Assembly (NCBI GenBank): GCA_963576565.1
Contig: OY755042.1
Span: 108,057,314-108,121,313, forward strand
DNA length: 64,000 nucleotides
Direction: 5' to 3'
Origin: Aspidapion aeneum
Taxonomy: Eukaryota > Arthropoda > Insecta > Coleoptera > Brentidae
This document shows positions 10,948 to 23,313 of the stretch, in pieces; position 1 is the stretch's first letter, and every line of letters begins with the position of its first letter. The translations under genes and the position numbers were made by a program. The notes beneath the pieces were generated by a model. The model saw only the letters and a list, made by a program, of their open reading frames with translations, searched no databases and was not told the DNA's origin.

Positions 10948-11818
10948 TTGGGTTTGGCCTTTAACGCCTAGTCAATATTGTGACACGTGGCTGGTTTTTT
11001 GACGTTGTGGATCCTATTTCTGGTGGCAACGCTTATTTCAATGTAACCACACCTATACACTTAGGATCATAATATTGAGTCAGAAATTCTTAATATACAA
11101 TTAGGCACTCATTGAAACAAAACTAATGGTAAGATCCGTAAAAATTTACAAAAACAAAAAATTTAACTCCAAATCGGCAGATCCTAGCAAACTTGTCAAA
11201 AATCGACACGCTGCTTCTACTTCAGTGATGCAAACAGCACAAACCCAAAAACAACATAGTGCTGTCTACAAAAATGAGCCAGAAAGTCAAACACACAGCT
11301 GCAGTGATTTTTAGGATTTTTATCGAGATATTTCAGCTATCCATTTTGAGGTTCAAAAATCCATGCCAGGGACCCGAGCGGTGGGACCAGAACCGACGTT
11401 GTCAAATTTTGCTCAAAGTATTGTCTTTGGTAAAAGCGCGCGAGAATTATTCACATATTCGAATGCAGGAGCAGTGAAAATATAAGGAAGGATTAGGATT
11501 TAGGATTATTTCTATTATCAGGGTCCTTTTTTCAAATCACTAGAATCTGAACAAATGTAATATTTACTACAAATTTTTTAAATTGTACTTGGCTCCCTTT
11601 CTATAGGGCGGAACTCGTTAAAAAGGGGTGAGTTGCGAAGAAATATTAAAGTTTTTCATTGTTTTGTTGTGCTAAAGTTTTTTCTTTATATTGTTATTGC
11701 AAAGTGTGAAAGCTGTTAGTTTATAGAGAGTGGGTCATGGTTATTCTTAATTGGAAATGAGAAAAACAAAATTTAAAATAGATTGACCCTTGAAGGATTT
11801 GACACTTTTTTAGCTTAT
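10948..11818. other. Intergenic, no gene seen
   Basis: Open frames of 62-72 residues (11126-11477) overlap each other in different phases and match no family I know. AT-rich, no terminal repeats. Confidence 0.5.
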
Positions 11819-11853
11819 TAACACGGATCACCTAACAAAGGTGATCCGTGTTA
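11819..11853. other. Perfect 15-bp hairpin
   Basis: TAACACGGATCACCT, then the loop AACAA, then the exact complement AGGTGATCCGTGTTA. No T-run follows and no gene is next to it. It could be the centre of an excised or collapsed inverted-repeat element. Confidence 0.85.
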
Positions 11854-11920
11854 TTAACTACACTTAAAAATCAATGGATTTGCTATAAGATGTAAGATTA
11901 TATTTTCTGAGGGCATGGCA

Positions 11921-12048
11921 GTGCCCGGCCAATTTCGCGGCGTAAACTGCTGTAGCGTCAAAAGGGTGAAACGGGACGATTTTCAGATATTTTTCAAAAT
12001 AACTTTTTTTCTAAAAAAGCTATAGACTTCAAACCACCGCCAAATGAT
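11921..12048. repeat. 128-bp dispersed repeat, copy 1
   Basis: GTGCCCGGCCAATTTCGCGG through CCGCCAAATGAT. Nearly identical to 13378-13505 in the same orientation. The shared block ends sharply on both sides. Family unknown. Confidence 0.85.
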
Positions 12049-13377
12049 GTAGCATGAACCTTGTTATGACAGTTTAGAGCCTGGCGTCTTGTCGTTTAAT
12101 TTCTTGCACAGTTACCTAAAACCTAATTTCCCCCCCTTTAGGTTCTATAAACTGCGAAAGAAAATAGTTTTTGAGATACAGAATCAAAAGTATTTAAATA
12201 ATAGCAAGAATTTTAAATCAGGAAAAAACCAAAAACATTCAACTAAAGGTAGACCCCGTATAGAAATCCTAAACTTCATCAGACACAAAAAGTATTATAC
12301 TGGGGATTTCTTTCAAATTCGCAACAATGTTGCCAGTACTTTTATAACTTGTAATTTTGATGTAGGTACATAAGTAAAATGGTAACTAATAAAAATCAAA
12401 AAAATATTTTGTTTTTGAATTCGGCTTACGTTTTGGATTGCTATACATGTATCTGTAATAGAATATGTTTACCATCCTATGTGAGAAAAGGATTGTTTTC
12501 ATTGATTTTTTTTTTGAGATCTTATCATTAATAACGTTTTTCTATACAATTTAATTCTAGGTTGTAAGTATAACCTCTAGATATGTATGTATGCATGTCT
12601 GTCTGTGTACCTATATGCACATATGTATACAAATGTTTGAAAAAAAGTTTTTTTTAAGTTAGAATATGTTATCCAATAATCAATCGGTAAATTTTTGTTT
12701 ACATAGGTACCTAAACTTAACAAAAATCATAAAACATTTGCTTTTAAGTCCCTGTTGTTATAGATCTATGTGGCGGTTTAAATCCTTATCTATTTTGAAT
12801 TAAAAGGAAAGTATAAATTAGAAATAATCAGCTAAAGTTGTTTTTTTTCGAAGGTTGTTTATTGTCGATTTTTATAGAACGTACAACGATTAGCACAAAA
12901 TTGCAATTTTTGTGCAGTCAACCAACTTGAGCTTGTTTTTTGCAGGAACACAAAATAACTAGCGGCGATATCCTGTAATGCAAACCATTTTTTTAAACTG
13001 CACATGCGCACCTCTCTTTTTCTGATCACATAAAATTATCTTCCTCTTACTAACTTCACACATGCTCGACCACAGCTGAGAGGGAGATATTTTACGTGAG
13101 AAGAAAAAGTACGGTAGCGAATGCGCAGTTTAAAATATTGATTTGGTTTTCGGTTTTCTGAAAAAAACGGGACTCCATTTAAGTGTGAAAAACGTTCAAC
13201 TGAAAGTAAGTTTAATTAAATTTCTTTGGTGTGAGGTTAGAGTTAATAAATAGTTTATTAGTTTTGTCTTCCTAGGTGGTATTTAAAAAGTTATTAAAAC
13301 CAGATGACTAAACTGCACTTTTAACTATTAATTATTGTTCTCACTACAAATGTTTTCGGTATAAAAATAACTCTTGC
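12049..13377. other. Intergenic with one imperfect palindrome
   Basis: 12993-13133 forms an inverted repeat (AAACTGCACATGCGCACC against the complement of GCGAATGCGCAGTTT). 12585-12635 has imperfect GTAT/GTCTGT microsatellite sequence. A 94-residue frame at 12089-12373 has no domain. Confidence 0.5.
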
Positions 13378-13505
13378 GTGCCCGGCCAAGTTCGCGGCGT
13401 AAACTGCTGTAGCGTCAAAAGGGTGAAACGGGACGATTTTCAGATATTTTTCAAAATAACTTTTTTTCTAAAAAAGCTATAGACTTCAAACCACCGCCAA
13501 ATGAT
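13378..13505. repeat. 128-bp dispersed repeat, copy 2
   Basis: Second copy of the block at 11921-12048, 1457 bp downstream, with few differences. Confidence 0.85.
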
Positions 13506-13985
13506 AGCTTATCGTTGGAGCTTTAAAATGACATGTCACACATATCTGTCACTTTGACAGGTGATTTCATATATTTTTTTTAGTGGGTGTCCCTATTGAC
13601 CCCGATTTTTTTCAGTGTTAAGGCTCGATTAGCCCCTTTAATGGGGTCAATTGCGATGGAAAACGTTAAAAAAATTATTTTGCAAACAAAACCGGAAAAA
13701 AAACTTTAAAAATAAGCCAAAAAACGAGGTTTATTCATAAAGCAACAAAACAACAACAAAAAACAGCGAAAATTTTGTTGGTTTTTTTGCGTGCTGCTCC
13801 ATTCAAAAAGCTAAAGCGAATTGGCCGGCGACTTGCAAAAACGCGTTCACTTAGATATCGCATTTGAGTTTTGAATATTATTGAACCTAAAAACAATGAG
13901 CTTGAGATACAGGGGCCATTTAAATAGTAAAAAACAGGCTTTGTCCCGATTGACCCCGCTGTCCCGATTCACCCCATTTGACGGT
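13506..13985. other. Intergenic, no gene seen
   Basis: AT-rich with repeated GACCCC/TCCCGATT words (13590-13640, 13945-13985). No coding frame. Confidence 0.5.
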
Positions 13986-13989
13986 ACTC

Positions 13990-14850
13990 TTGTAAAGGTC
14001 TTTGAAAAACTAACATTTTGACATATTTGTCAATTGTCTACGTCAGGTCTGTCAAAAGCTAATTTTTTCAGTCTTCGTTAAAATTCTCAAGTTTTTTGCT
14101 TTAAACAAAAATCCTATTGAGTGATATCTTGTTTGAAAGGTCTTTGAATAGCCAACATTTTGGCGTAACTGCTCCTTGCCTATGTAAAACATGTCAAAAT
14201 CTATCCACTGTCAAACTTATTGTTTTACTATTTTTGATAATCCGTGCAAATTTTACAAGCTTGGTTCAATTATAGCTTCGAAAGGTCTTTCAAAAACTGA
14301 CAAATTTTTTTGACTTCAGTTTAAAGTGTTTAAAATGCCACGATCAAATGAAGATAAAATTGAAATAATTTTTTTATGGGCGAACAAGATATAGGAAAAC
14401 TAAACGCCTTTTCAACAATACATTTAAAGACAGACCTGTCTCATAAAAAAAAAAATTCAACTTTATCTTCATTTGATCGCGACATCTTAAAATACAAATT
14501 TGTCAAAAAGTTTAGAAAATATGTTTGACGTAAACAAGTGACAGCAACGTCAACATGTTAGTGTTTGAATATGCTATGGTTACACAAAACTTGTGGAATT
14601 TGTCAAAAATGGTAAAAGAATAAGTTTGGCAGTCGACAGATTTTGACACGTTTCACACAGGCAAGGGGCAGTTACGCCAAAATGTTTGTTTTTTCAAAGA
14701 TCTTTTAAATAAGTTATCATTCAATAGGGTTTTTGTTTAAAACAACAAACCTGTTAATTAAAAGAAAACTGAAAATATCAGGTTTGGCAGTCCATAGCTT
14801 TTGACAGATTTGACGTAGACAATTGACAGTTATGTTATATGGTTCAGTTA
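13990..14850. repeat. Large imperfect palindrome
   Basis: The left arm (about 14000-14355) contains GTCAATTGTCTACGTCA, CATTTTGGCGTAACTGC and GATCAAATGAAGATAAA. The right arm (about 14450-14850) contains their complements in reverse order, with the centre near 14400. Arms are several hundred bases but diverged. It looks like an old foldback element or an inverted duplication. Confidence 0.75.
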
Positions 14851-14915
14851 TCTTCAATAGTTCAAAAGATATTTGGGTGGACTCAGACTTTTGGGACACC
14901 CTGTATATTAACTCA

Positions 14916-15090
14916 TTATTTTTGGTTCCGGACCGACGCCGTGGAGCCGATGATAGCATGGTCTGGTTGAACTGTGACGAAATGTCTTTCTTCCTTATAG
15001 ACCGGTGGATGGATCAGTTTGATTACTGTAGTCAGACAAGCCACGCTGAGGATGAAAATGCCTTTTTCCGAAACACCGGTGTCCGTGGTT
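14916..15090 (-). pseudogene. Orphan exon-like fragment with signal-peptide-like segment
   Basis: The minus strand is open with gene-like codon usage (C/G-ending codons, unlike the surroundings). It reads GNFKGSTTDTGVSEKG, then the hydrophobic IFILSVACLTTVIKL, then HPPVYKEERHFVTVQPDH and a TAA at 14916-14918. The hydrophobic stretch resembles an insect secretory signal peptide, but no Met precedes it: AAA stands where ATG would be expected. Just beyond the stop the sequence becomes a generic transposon-end phrase (ACAGGGTGTCCC on the minus strand). I infer a decayed first exon of a secreted protein, truncated by a transposon. The protein is not recognised. The opposite plus-strand frame (14823-15092) looks less natural. 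Confidence 0.4.
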
Positions 15091-15105
15091 GACCCTTTGA
15101 AGTTG

Positions 15106-15114
15106 CCTTTTATA
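15106..15114 (-). promoter_or_regulatory. TATA-box-like motif upstream of the orphan exon
   Basis: TATAAAAGG on the minus strand, about 15-50 bp upstream of the coding-like segment at 14916-15090. Position and GC-rich surroundings (15115-15310) suit a relic core promoter. Not proven. Confidence 0.35.
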
Positions 15115-15310
15115 CTTTGTTAAGAAAGAAGCAGGTTGCCAGAATAAATGACAGCCGGCAAAATATACCGGCGCTTCTACATTCGCGTTTTCGCCTAAAG
15201 TAAAATGCCGGCTTTGCGAGAAGCACGCTGTTTAGTTTGTTTTCGCGGCTTACTTGATTCGCATTTCCCGTGCACGACGGACACCGGAAGAAAATTTGCA
15301 CGAGCGCGTC

Positions 15311-18300
15311 TAAACACGGACGCGGAGTTTAGTAAAGTTGCAAAGTTTCAAGTTTAAACGAAGTTGCTTTCCTTTTAAGCGTTTTTGAGATTTGAAACAA
15401 TAAAAAGAGAAACTTGCTTAAATATCCGTGTTTCTTTGTATGGAATAAAAAGTTTTAAATTAAGGACTATAATATTTTTTATCAGATCTTAAGAACTTTT
15501 TCTATGCTCGGAAAAATTTCCGTAAGCAAATTGTGATGATTATTTTTTAATTTCGCGAGTTTTACAATTGAATATGTCATTTTATGGAAAAAGGAAACAT
15601 TTTTCGTAAGTTCAACACACTAATTTAAAGGTCCTTAAATTTTTCTAGCAAAGATTCTTTGCTAAAGATTTTAAACAATAAAACGAGAAACTTGCTGAGA
15701 TAACCGTGATTCTTTGTACAAAATTAAAAGTTTTAAATTAAGGATTATTATACTATAGACGAAAATTTCCTTAAAGAAATTGTGATGATTATTTTTAGTT
15801 TTATAATTATTAAATATACCATTTTAAGAAACAAGAAGATATTTTTCGTAAGTTTGACACTTTTTTAAGTTGCAAAGTTTGAAGTTTAAGTTGCTTTGCT
15901 TTTAAGCGTTTTTGAGATTTGAAACAATAAAACGAGAAACCTGCTTAAATATCCGTGTTTCTTTGTATGGAATAAAAAGTTTTAAATTAAGGACTATAAT
16001 ATTTTTTATCAGATCTTAAGAACTTTTTCTATGCTGGGCAAAAATTTCCGTAGACAAATTGTGATGATTATATTTTAGTTTCGCGAGTTTTACAATTGAA
16101 TATGTCATTTTATGGAAAACGGAAACATTTTTCGTAAGTTCAGCACACTAAATTAAAGGTCCTTAAATTTTTCTAGCAAAGATTCTTTGCTAAAGATTTT
16201 AAACAATAAAACGAGAAACTTGCTGAGATAACCGTGATTGTTTGTATAAAATTAAAAGTTTTAAATTAAGGACTGTTATACTATGTTAGACCAAAATTTC
16301 CTTAAATAAATTTTGATGATTATTTTTAGTTTTATAATTATTAAATATACCATTTTATGAAATAAGAAGATATTTTTCGTAAGGTTGACACTTTTTTAAG
16401 TTGCAAAGTTTGAAGTTCAAACGAACTTACTTTGCTTTTAAGCATTTTTTAGATTTGAAAAAATAAAACGAGAGACTTGCTTAAATATCCGTGTTTCTTT
16501 GCATGGAATAAAAAGTTTTAAATTAAGGACTATAATATTTTTTATCAGATCTTAAGAACTTTTTCTATGCTGGGCAAAAATTTCCGTAAACAAATTGTGA
16601 TGATTATTTTTTAATTTCGCGAGTTTTACAATTAAATATGTCATTTTATGGAAAAAGGAAACATTTTTCGTAAGTTCAGCACACTAAATTAAAGGTCCTT
16701 GAATTTTTCTAGCAAAGATTCTTTGCTAAAGATTTTAAACAATAAAACGAGAAACTTGCTGAGATAACCGTGATTCTTTGTATAAAATTAAAAGTTTTAA
16801 ATTAAGGACTGTTATACTATGTTAGACGAAAATTTCCTTAAAGAAATTGTGATGATTATTTTTAGTTTTATAATTGTTAAATATACCATTTTATGAAATA
16901 AGAAGATATTTTTCGTAAGTTTGACCCTTTTTTAAGTTGCAAAGTTTGAAGCTTAAACGGAGTTGCTTTGCTTTTAAGCGTTTTTGAGATTTGAAACAAT
17001 AAAACAAGAAACTTGCTTAAATATCCGTGTTTCTTTGTATGGAATAACAAGTTTTAAATTAAGGACTATAATATTTTTTATCAGAACTTAAGAACTATTT
17101 TTATGTTGGGCGAAAGTTTCCTTAAACAAATTGTGATGATTATTTTTTAATTTCGCGAGTTTTACAATTGAATATGTCATTTTATGGAAAAAGGAAACAT
17201 TTTTCGTAAGTTCAACACTTAATAACTAAAAGGTCCTTAAATTTTTCTTGCTTAGTTTTGTACTTGATTTTAATTTATTATTTTACCTGTTTTATTTTTG
17301 TAATTTATTTGAGCAAAAGAGGTAATTAATTTTTTGTAAAAAAATTAACGCTAATTTTGACAATTTTAAAATGTTTATACAGGGTAAACCCAAACGCAGT
17401 GTCTACTAAATTTTCAAAGTTTAAACGGAGATGCTTTGCTAAAGATTTTAAACAATAAAACGAAAAACTTGCTTACTTAGATATTATATCCGTGATTCTT
17501 TATATAAAATTAAAAGTTTTAAATTAAGGACTATTATATTATGTTAGACGAAAATTTCCTTAAAGAAATTGTGATGATTATTTTTAGTTTTATAATTATT
17601 AAATATACCATTTTATGAAATAAGAAGATATTTTTCGTAAGTTTGAAACTTTTATAAGTTGTAAAGTTTCAAGTTTAAACGAAGGTGCTTTGCTTTTAAG
17701 CGTTTTTGAGATTTGAAAAAATAAAACGGGAAACTTTCTTAAATATCCGTGTTTCTATGTATGGAATAAAAAGTTTTAAATTAAGGACTATAATATCAGA
17801 TCTTAAGAACTTTTTCTATGCTGGGCAAAAATTTCCGTAAACAAATTGTGATGATTATTTTTTTATTTTTGCGAGTTTTACAATTGAATATGTCATTTTA
17901 TGGAAAAACGAAACATTTTTCGTAAGTTCAGCACAATAACTAAAAGGTCCTTAAATTTTTCTGGCTTAGTTTTGTACTTAATTGATTTTGATTTATTATT
18001 TCACCTGTTTTATTTTTGTAATTTATTTGCTTACTTCTTTATATCTAGCCGCGTTTGAGCAAAAGTGGTAATGAATTTTTTGTAAAAAAATTAACACTAA
18101 TTTCGGCCATTTTAACATGTTTAAACAGGGTAAACACAAACGCGGAGTTTACTAAATTTTTAAAGTTCAAACGAAAATGCTTTGTTAAAGATTTTAAACA
18201 ATAAAACGAGAAACTTGCCTACCTAGATATTATATCCGTGATTCTTTGTATAAAATTAAAAGTTTTAAATTAAGGACTATTATACTATGTTGGACGAAAA

Positions 18301-19900
18301 TTTCCATAAAGAAAATGTGATGATTATTTTTAGTTTTGTAATTATTAAATATACCCTTTTATGAAATAAGAAGATATTTTTCGTAAGTTTGACACTTTTT
18401 TAAGTTGCAAAGTTTAAAGTTTAAACGGAGTTGCTTTGCTTTTAAGCGTTTTTGAGATTTGAAACAATAAAACGAGAAACTTGCTTAAATATCCGTGTTT
18501 CTGTGTATGGAATAAAAAGTTTTAAATTCAGGACTATAATATTTTTTATCAGATCTTAAGAACTTTTTCTATGCTGGGCAAAAATTTCCTTAAACAAATT
18601 GTGATGATTATTTTTTAATTTCGCGAGTTTTACAATTGAATATGTCATTTTATGGAAAAAGGAAACATTTTTCGTAAGTTCAACACAATAACTAACAGGT
18701 CCTTAAATTTTTCTGCCTTAGTTTTGTACTTAATTGATTTTGATTTATTATTTTACCTGTTTTATTTTTGTAATTTATATGCTTCATTGCTAAAGTGGTA
18801 ATGAATTTTTTGTAAAAAAATTAACACTAATTTTGGCCATTTAAAAATGTTTATACAGGGTAAACCCAAATGCGGAGTTTACTAAATTTTCAAAGTTTAA
18901 ACGAAGATGCTTTACTAAAGATTTTAAACAATAAAACGAGAAACTTGCTTAGATGCCCGTCATTCTTTGAATAAAATTAAAAGTTTTAAATTAAGGACTA
19001 CAATATTTTTTATCAGATTTTTAAAAGTATTTCTATGCTGGAAGAAAATTTCCTTAAAAAAATTGTGATGATTATTTTTAGTTTTATAATTATTAAATAT
19101 ACCATTTTATGAAATAAGAAAATATATTTCGTAAGTTTGACACTTTTTTAAGTTGCAAAGTTTGAAGTTTAAACGGAGTTGCTTTGCTTAAGCGTTTTCG
19201 AGATTTGAAACAATAAAACGAGAAACTTGCTTAAGTATCCGTGTTTCTTTGTATGGAATAAAAGGTTTTAAATTAAGAACCATAATATTTTGTATCAGAA
19301 CTTAAGAACTATTTTTATGTTGGGCGAAAGTTTCCTTAAACAAATTGTGATGATTATTTTTTAATTTCGCGAGTTTTACAATTGAATATGTCATTTTATG
19401 GAAAAAGGAAACATTTTTCGTAAGTTCAACACTTAATAACTAAAACGTCCTTAAATTTTTCTTGCTTAATTTTGTACTTGATTTTAATTTATTATTTTAC
19501 CTGTTTTATTTTTGTAATTTATTTGCTTATTTCTTTATACCTAGCCGCGTTTGATCAAAAGTGGTAATGAATTTTTTGGAACAAAATGAACACTAATTTT
19601 TGGCCATTTTAAAATGTTTAAACAGGGTAAACCCAAACGCGGAGTTTACTAAATTTTCAAAGTTTAAACGGAGATGCTTCGCAAAAGATTTTAAACAATA
19701 AAACGAGAAAGAAACTTGCTTAGATATCCGTAATTCTTTGTATAAAATTAAAAGTTTTAAATTAAGGACTATAATATTTTTTATCAGATTTTTAGAACTA
19801 TTTCAATGTTAGACGAAAATTTCCTTAAAGAAATTGTGATGATTATTATTTAACTTTGCGAGTTTTATAACTGCATATACCAATTTTCGTAAGTTTGGCA
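15311..19900. repeat. Complex satellite with alternating A/B subunits and a shifting higher-order period
   Basis: Two related subunits of roughly 250 and 280 bp alternate. The common word GTGATGATTATT falls near 15532, 15782, 16061, 16313, 16598, 16848, 17135, 17570, 17848, 18318, 18600, 19064, 19346 and 19837. Up to 17135 the A+B pair repeats at about 530 bp. After that each pair gains about 185 bp (CTTAGTTTTGTACTTGATTT and on to CAGGGTAAAC), giving about 715-775 bp. Both subunits share ACAATAAAACGAGAAACTTG and GTTTTAAATTAAGGACT. No open frames. Confidence 0.9.
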
Positions 19901-21341
19901 ATTTTATCAAAAACTCCTTAGATTCTCCTATACAAGTTTTGTTAAGTGTACTTACTTAATCTTTATTTATTATTTTAACTGTTTTGTTTCCATGATATTT
20001 AGTGAATTATCTTGTCACCTAGGTACAGCTTATCCATTTCTAGGTCTTTCCTGCGTTTGACATTTTGTGAGCTTATTATTAGCTATAAGCAAAGTGTTAA
20101 AGAATCATTTGTAAAAACAATCAACACAGTGAACAAAAACATATAACTATGTAAAAAAAATCTATTTTTTTTTAATTAGGTACCAATTTATTTAGGTGTA
20201 GGTACTTCATTTTAATTTATGATTTTAACTTTTAAACTTTTTATGTTTTTATAATTTTTTAAAATTAATTGCATAATTTTAATGGATATACAAAAAAATG
20301 ACCTACCTTTTTTTTATTAGGACTGCATCACAATCTGGCAAGCCATTTTTAGTTCGAAACTTTTAATCGTTTTTAACACTTGAAAACGGCTAGAGATACT
20401 TACTAACTGAAACGTCGTCTTTAAAATAAATAAAGGCAATGGAAGTCCGAAATTTTAATTCAAGCCATTTTTAAATCTGCGTTTTGGAATGGAGAACTTT
20501 CATTTATGGAAAATAATTCAACTGTTAAAACTAAATCTTATCTTCAAATTCTAGTTATTAAAACACTACATAAAATTGGTATTTTTTCTTGGGACTGCCT
20601 TATTTTTACTCGATTCTTTAAATCAGGGTCAAAGTTCCTTTAAAATAAGGTATTAGACACAATTATTTTTTTTTTATTTTATTTTTAAAATTAAATACAA
20701 AAAGTTTGACTTAGTTTCTATTATTTTTTTTAATGCATAAGACTAATAATACTTAGTCTTATGTTCATAGCAATGTAAACCCTTGGTATACATAATAATA
20801 TAAAGTAATGCGGGATATAAAATGGATTTAAGATCTTTTAAATGCAGATTTTTTACAAAATGCAAAATTTGTTTTTTGTTCCTCAAGGTTGTTTAGGACA
20901 GACGTTCCATATGCCACTATTTTTACCTAAGACGATGTTTTTGGAAATATGATGCTTTTTAAAACCACATGGTTAAACAAAAAAAATTGCTCATTAACAC
21001 ATCTAGGTATAAATTGCTCAAAAAATATCGCCATGAAAATAACATTTTCCTACGACCACATATAAAATGATGGATTTCACATGATTTGGATCCTCAGAAA
21101 ACGTTAAATTTTATCCGTGTGCAGAAATTTTTCACACATGTGCAAAGTAATTTTCCACACATGTGCGGAAAAGCATTTTCATTTGATTTATGGAAAATTA
21201 AAGACTAATTTTTACAAAAATTAGAATAGTTCAACAGTAGGAAAAATAGTCATACACTCGATAGAAACTAACTTTTTTACACTCGCGTGTTGTTTCACTC
21301 GGCTAGAGCCTCGTTCACAACATTCACGCTCGTGTGAAAGA
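19901..21341. other. AT-rich intergenic, no gene seen
   Basis: Apart from the PLE-end-like motif at 20376-20430, no frame, inverted-repeat boundary or RNA gene is visible. 21245-21345 is GC-richer (CTCGCGTGTTGTTTCACTCG) and borders the next element. Confidence 0.5.
20376..20430 (+). repeat. PLE 3'-end motif, solo copy
   Basis: ACACTTGAAAACGGCTAGAG, then ATACTTACTAACTGAAACG and TCGTCTTTAAAATAAA, nearly matching 57871-57925 downstream of the PLE. GAAACGTC with the palindromic ACGT is the usual 3' half of PLE hammerheads. The 5' half (TTGAAAA in place of CTGANGA) departs from the catalytic consensus. Confidence 0.55.
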
Positions 21342-22473
21342 ACATCGCACCCGTTTACACAGGTCTTATGGAAAATTTTTGGCTTGGTAGAATTGGCTAT
21401 AATTTTGGTATGTTATAGTAGGATATGTAACTAAAAATTTAATTTGTTGAGTTACTTTCTAATTTAATGGTTTCCAGTTTATAGTTTAAAAAAAAAGTTA
21501 CTTGTTACCATTATTAGTATTAAAATACTACAATAAAACAAGCTTTTTTCTTGATACCCCCTGTATATATTTTATTTTTCTAATGTTTTGGCTCTTATTT
21601 GTTTAGAGTTTTGGCAGCAAAAATTGGACGTTAAATACCGTTTTTTTGTGGCCGTCCTGTAAATATAAGATAGAGTTACAAAAATTAATATCTTCAAAAC
21701 TAGACATAGAAAAAGAAACATTTTTTTCCTAGTGTGACACTTAGTTACAAAAATAAGCTGGTGAAGTTTAATTAAAATTCACCAAGCCGTTTTCCAAAAA
21801 TAAACTAAAAATTATATAAGAGCAAAAAGAATTAATTTTTTTGTAAAGACCCTATAACTCAACCAAAAGCTATAGTATTTTTTTTATATAATAAAAATAT
21901 TCTTTCAGCTGTACTTTATGATAAAATATTTAACACATTGATTTTTTTCATACGGAAAATAGCTTAAAACAGCTAAAGTCAATTTTATTTAGTAAGAAAA
22001 AATACCTGTAATAAAAAAATTCATATCTATAAATGTGAGGGCAACCAAAAAACAACATCTTTTTTCTTTATATTATATAAAACTATTAATCTGTGCCAAA
22101 ATAAAAAGTGCTAGTTATAAAATTCGCTATTAGTGCAGATATAAAAAAAATGTTTTTTTGACAATCCCCCGTATATTATTTATTAAATTGACAAGAATGA
22201 CATCGTAGTGACATTGTCCAACATTTACTAAGTCATTTTTATGAACAATTAATTTTTTTCGGTCAAGATGTAAGAGTTATTATTATTAGAACATACACAA
22301 AAACGACCATTTAACGAACTTTGACCGTTTATATCTCAAAAACTGTACATAGAAAAACTAAACTTTACTTAATTTTTTTTTAGCTGCATATCCTACTATA
22401 ACATACTAAAATTATAGCCAATTCCACCAAGCCAAAAATTTTTCAATAAGGCCTGTGTAAACGGGTGCGGTGT
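21342..22473. mobile_element. Element with inverted repeats of about 110 bp
   Basis: The left arm starts ACATCGCACCCGTTTACAC and continues through GAATTGGCTATAATTTTGG. The right arm is the complement, ending GGGTGCGGTGT. Arms pair over about 110 bp. The 950-bp interior is AT-rich without coding frames. No convincing target duplication; superfamily unknown. Confidence 0.7.
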
Positions 22474-22649
22474 ATTTGTCACTTTCTTCTCTTGTTATGT
22501 AATATACTATTAATTTATTCTTAATTAATTATAAGATTCTACATACAATTTAAATGTATAGTATACCATTTAAAAATACTCTGCCAATCTATGGGCACCT
22601 AAGCTCACACTAGGTACTATAGTTATAGTGTTAGCTAATATAATCAAAA

Positions 22650-22990
22650 ACTGAAATATATTTTATTCAACTCCAGACTCAATTACCTTTCGTTTGATAC
22701 CACACAAGCCATGTTTTGACTTAAACTCAAATTTTTTAAATCTACCCCCACCCTTTTAAAAAAAACTAAAATGTATTTTGTTTAACTCCAGACTCAATTA
22801 CCTTTCGTTTGATATCACACACGCCATATTTTCACTTAAACTCTAATTTTTGACATCTACCCCCACCCTTTTTTAAAAAATAAACTAAAATTTATTTTTT
22901 TTAACTCCAGACTTAATTACCTTTCGTTTGATATCACACACGCCATATTTTCACATAAACTCTAATTTTTGGAATCTACCCCCACCCTTT
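22650..22990. repeat. Three tandem copies of a 115-bp repeat
   Basis: Each copy carries ACTCCAGACT.AATTACCTTTCGTTTGATA and ends in CTACCCCCACCCTTTT. Divergence between copies is about 10% by eye. Confidence 0.85.
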
Positions 22991-23119
22991 TATTTGGCTT
23001 GCGTTCGGTGGATTTTGTTCATTTTTAAATGGGACCATCACGGCCCAAGACCCAACTTAAGTACCAAATTTCATTAATATCGGACAAGTGGTTTTTGAGT
23101 TATGCGGGTTGGTCGTTAC

Positions 23120-23141
23120 AGACAGACATACAGACAGACAT

Positions 23142-23180
<39 letters not shown>

Positions 23181-23181
23181 G
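23120..23181. repeat. (GACA)n microsatellite
   Basis: CAGACAGA/CATACAGA units. The overlapping 62-84 residue frames on both strands (TDRQTDRQ, SVCLSVCL) are artefacts. Confidence 0.97.
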
Positions 23182-23313
23182 CAAAACAAAAAAGTTTCAA
23201 AATCATCTGAAACGCAAAGATATATAAAAATTTTTGAAATCGGAGCAACTTTTTTTTTCTCGAAAAAATTACGATCACCATAGCTCACACTACTTATAGT
23301 AGTAGTGTGAGCT

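Larger units (their letters stand above)
22602..23313. mobile_element. Element with a hairpin at each end, internal tandem repeats and (GACA)n
   Basis: The left end (22602-22636) and right end (23282-23313) are each self-complementary and both begin AGCTCACACTA. The right hairpin has 12-bp perfect arms. Inside, 22650-22990 holds three tandem copies of about 115 bp (ACTCCAGACTCAATTACC, TTTCGTTTGATATCACAC, CTACCCCCACCC). Then comes a GTTTTTGAGTTATGCGGGTT segment leading to (GACA)n at 23120-23181. Family not recognised; no transposase. Confidence 0.6.

Noticed and set aside
23029..23288. Three frames of 62-84 residues across (GACA)n
   Set aside because: TDRQ/SVCL periodic translation of a microsatellite.
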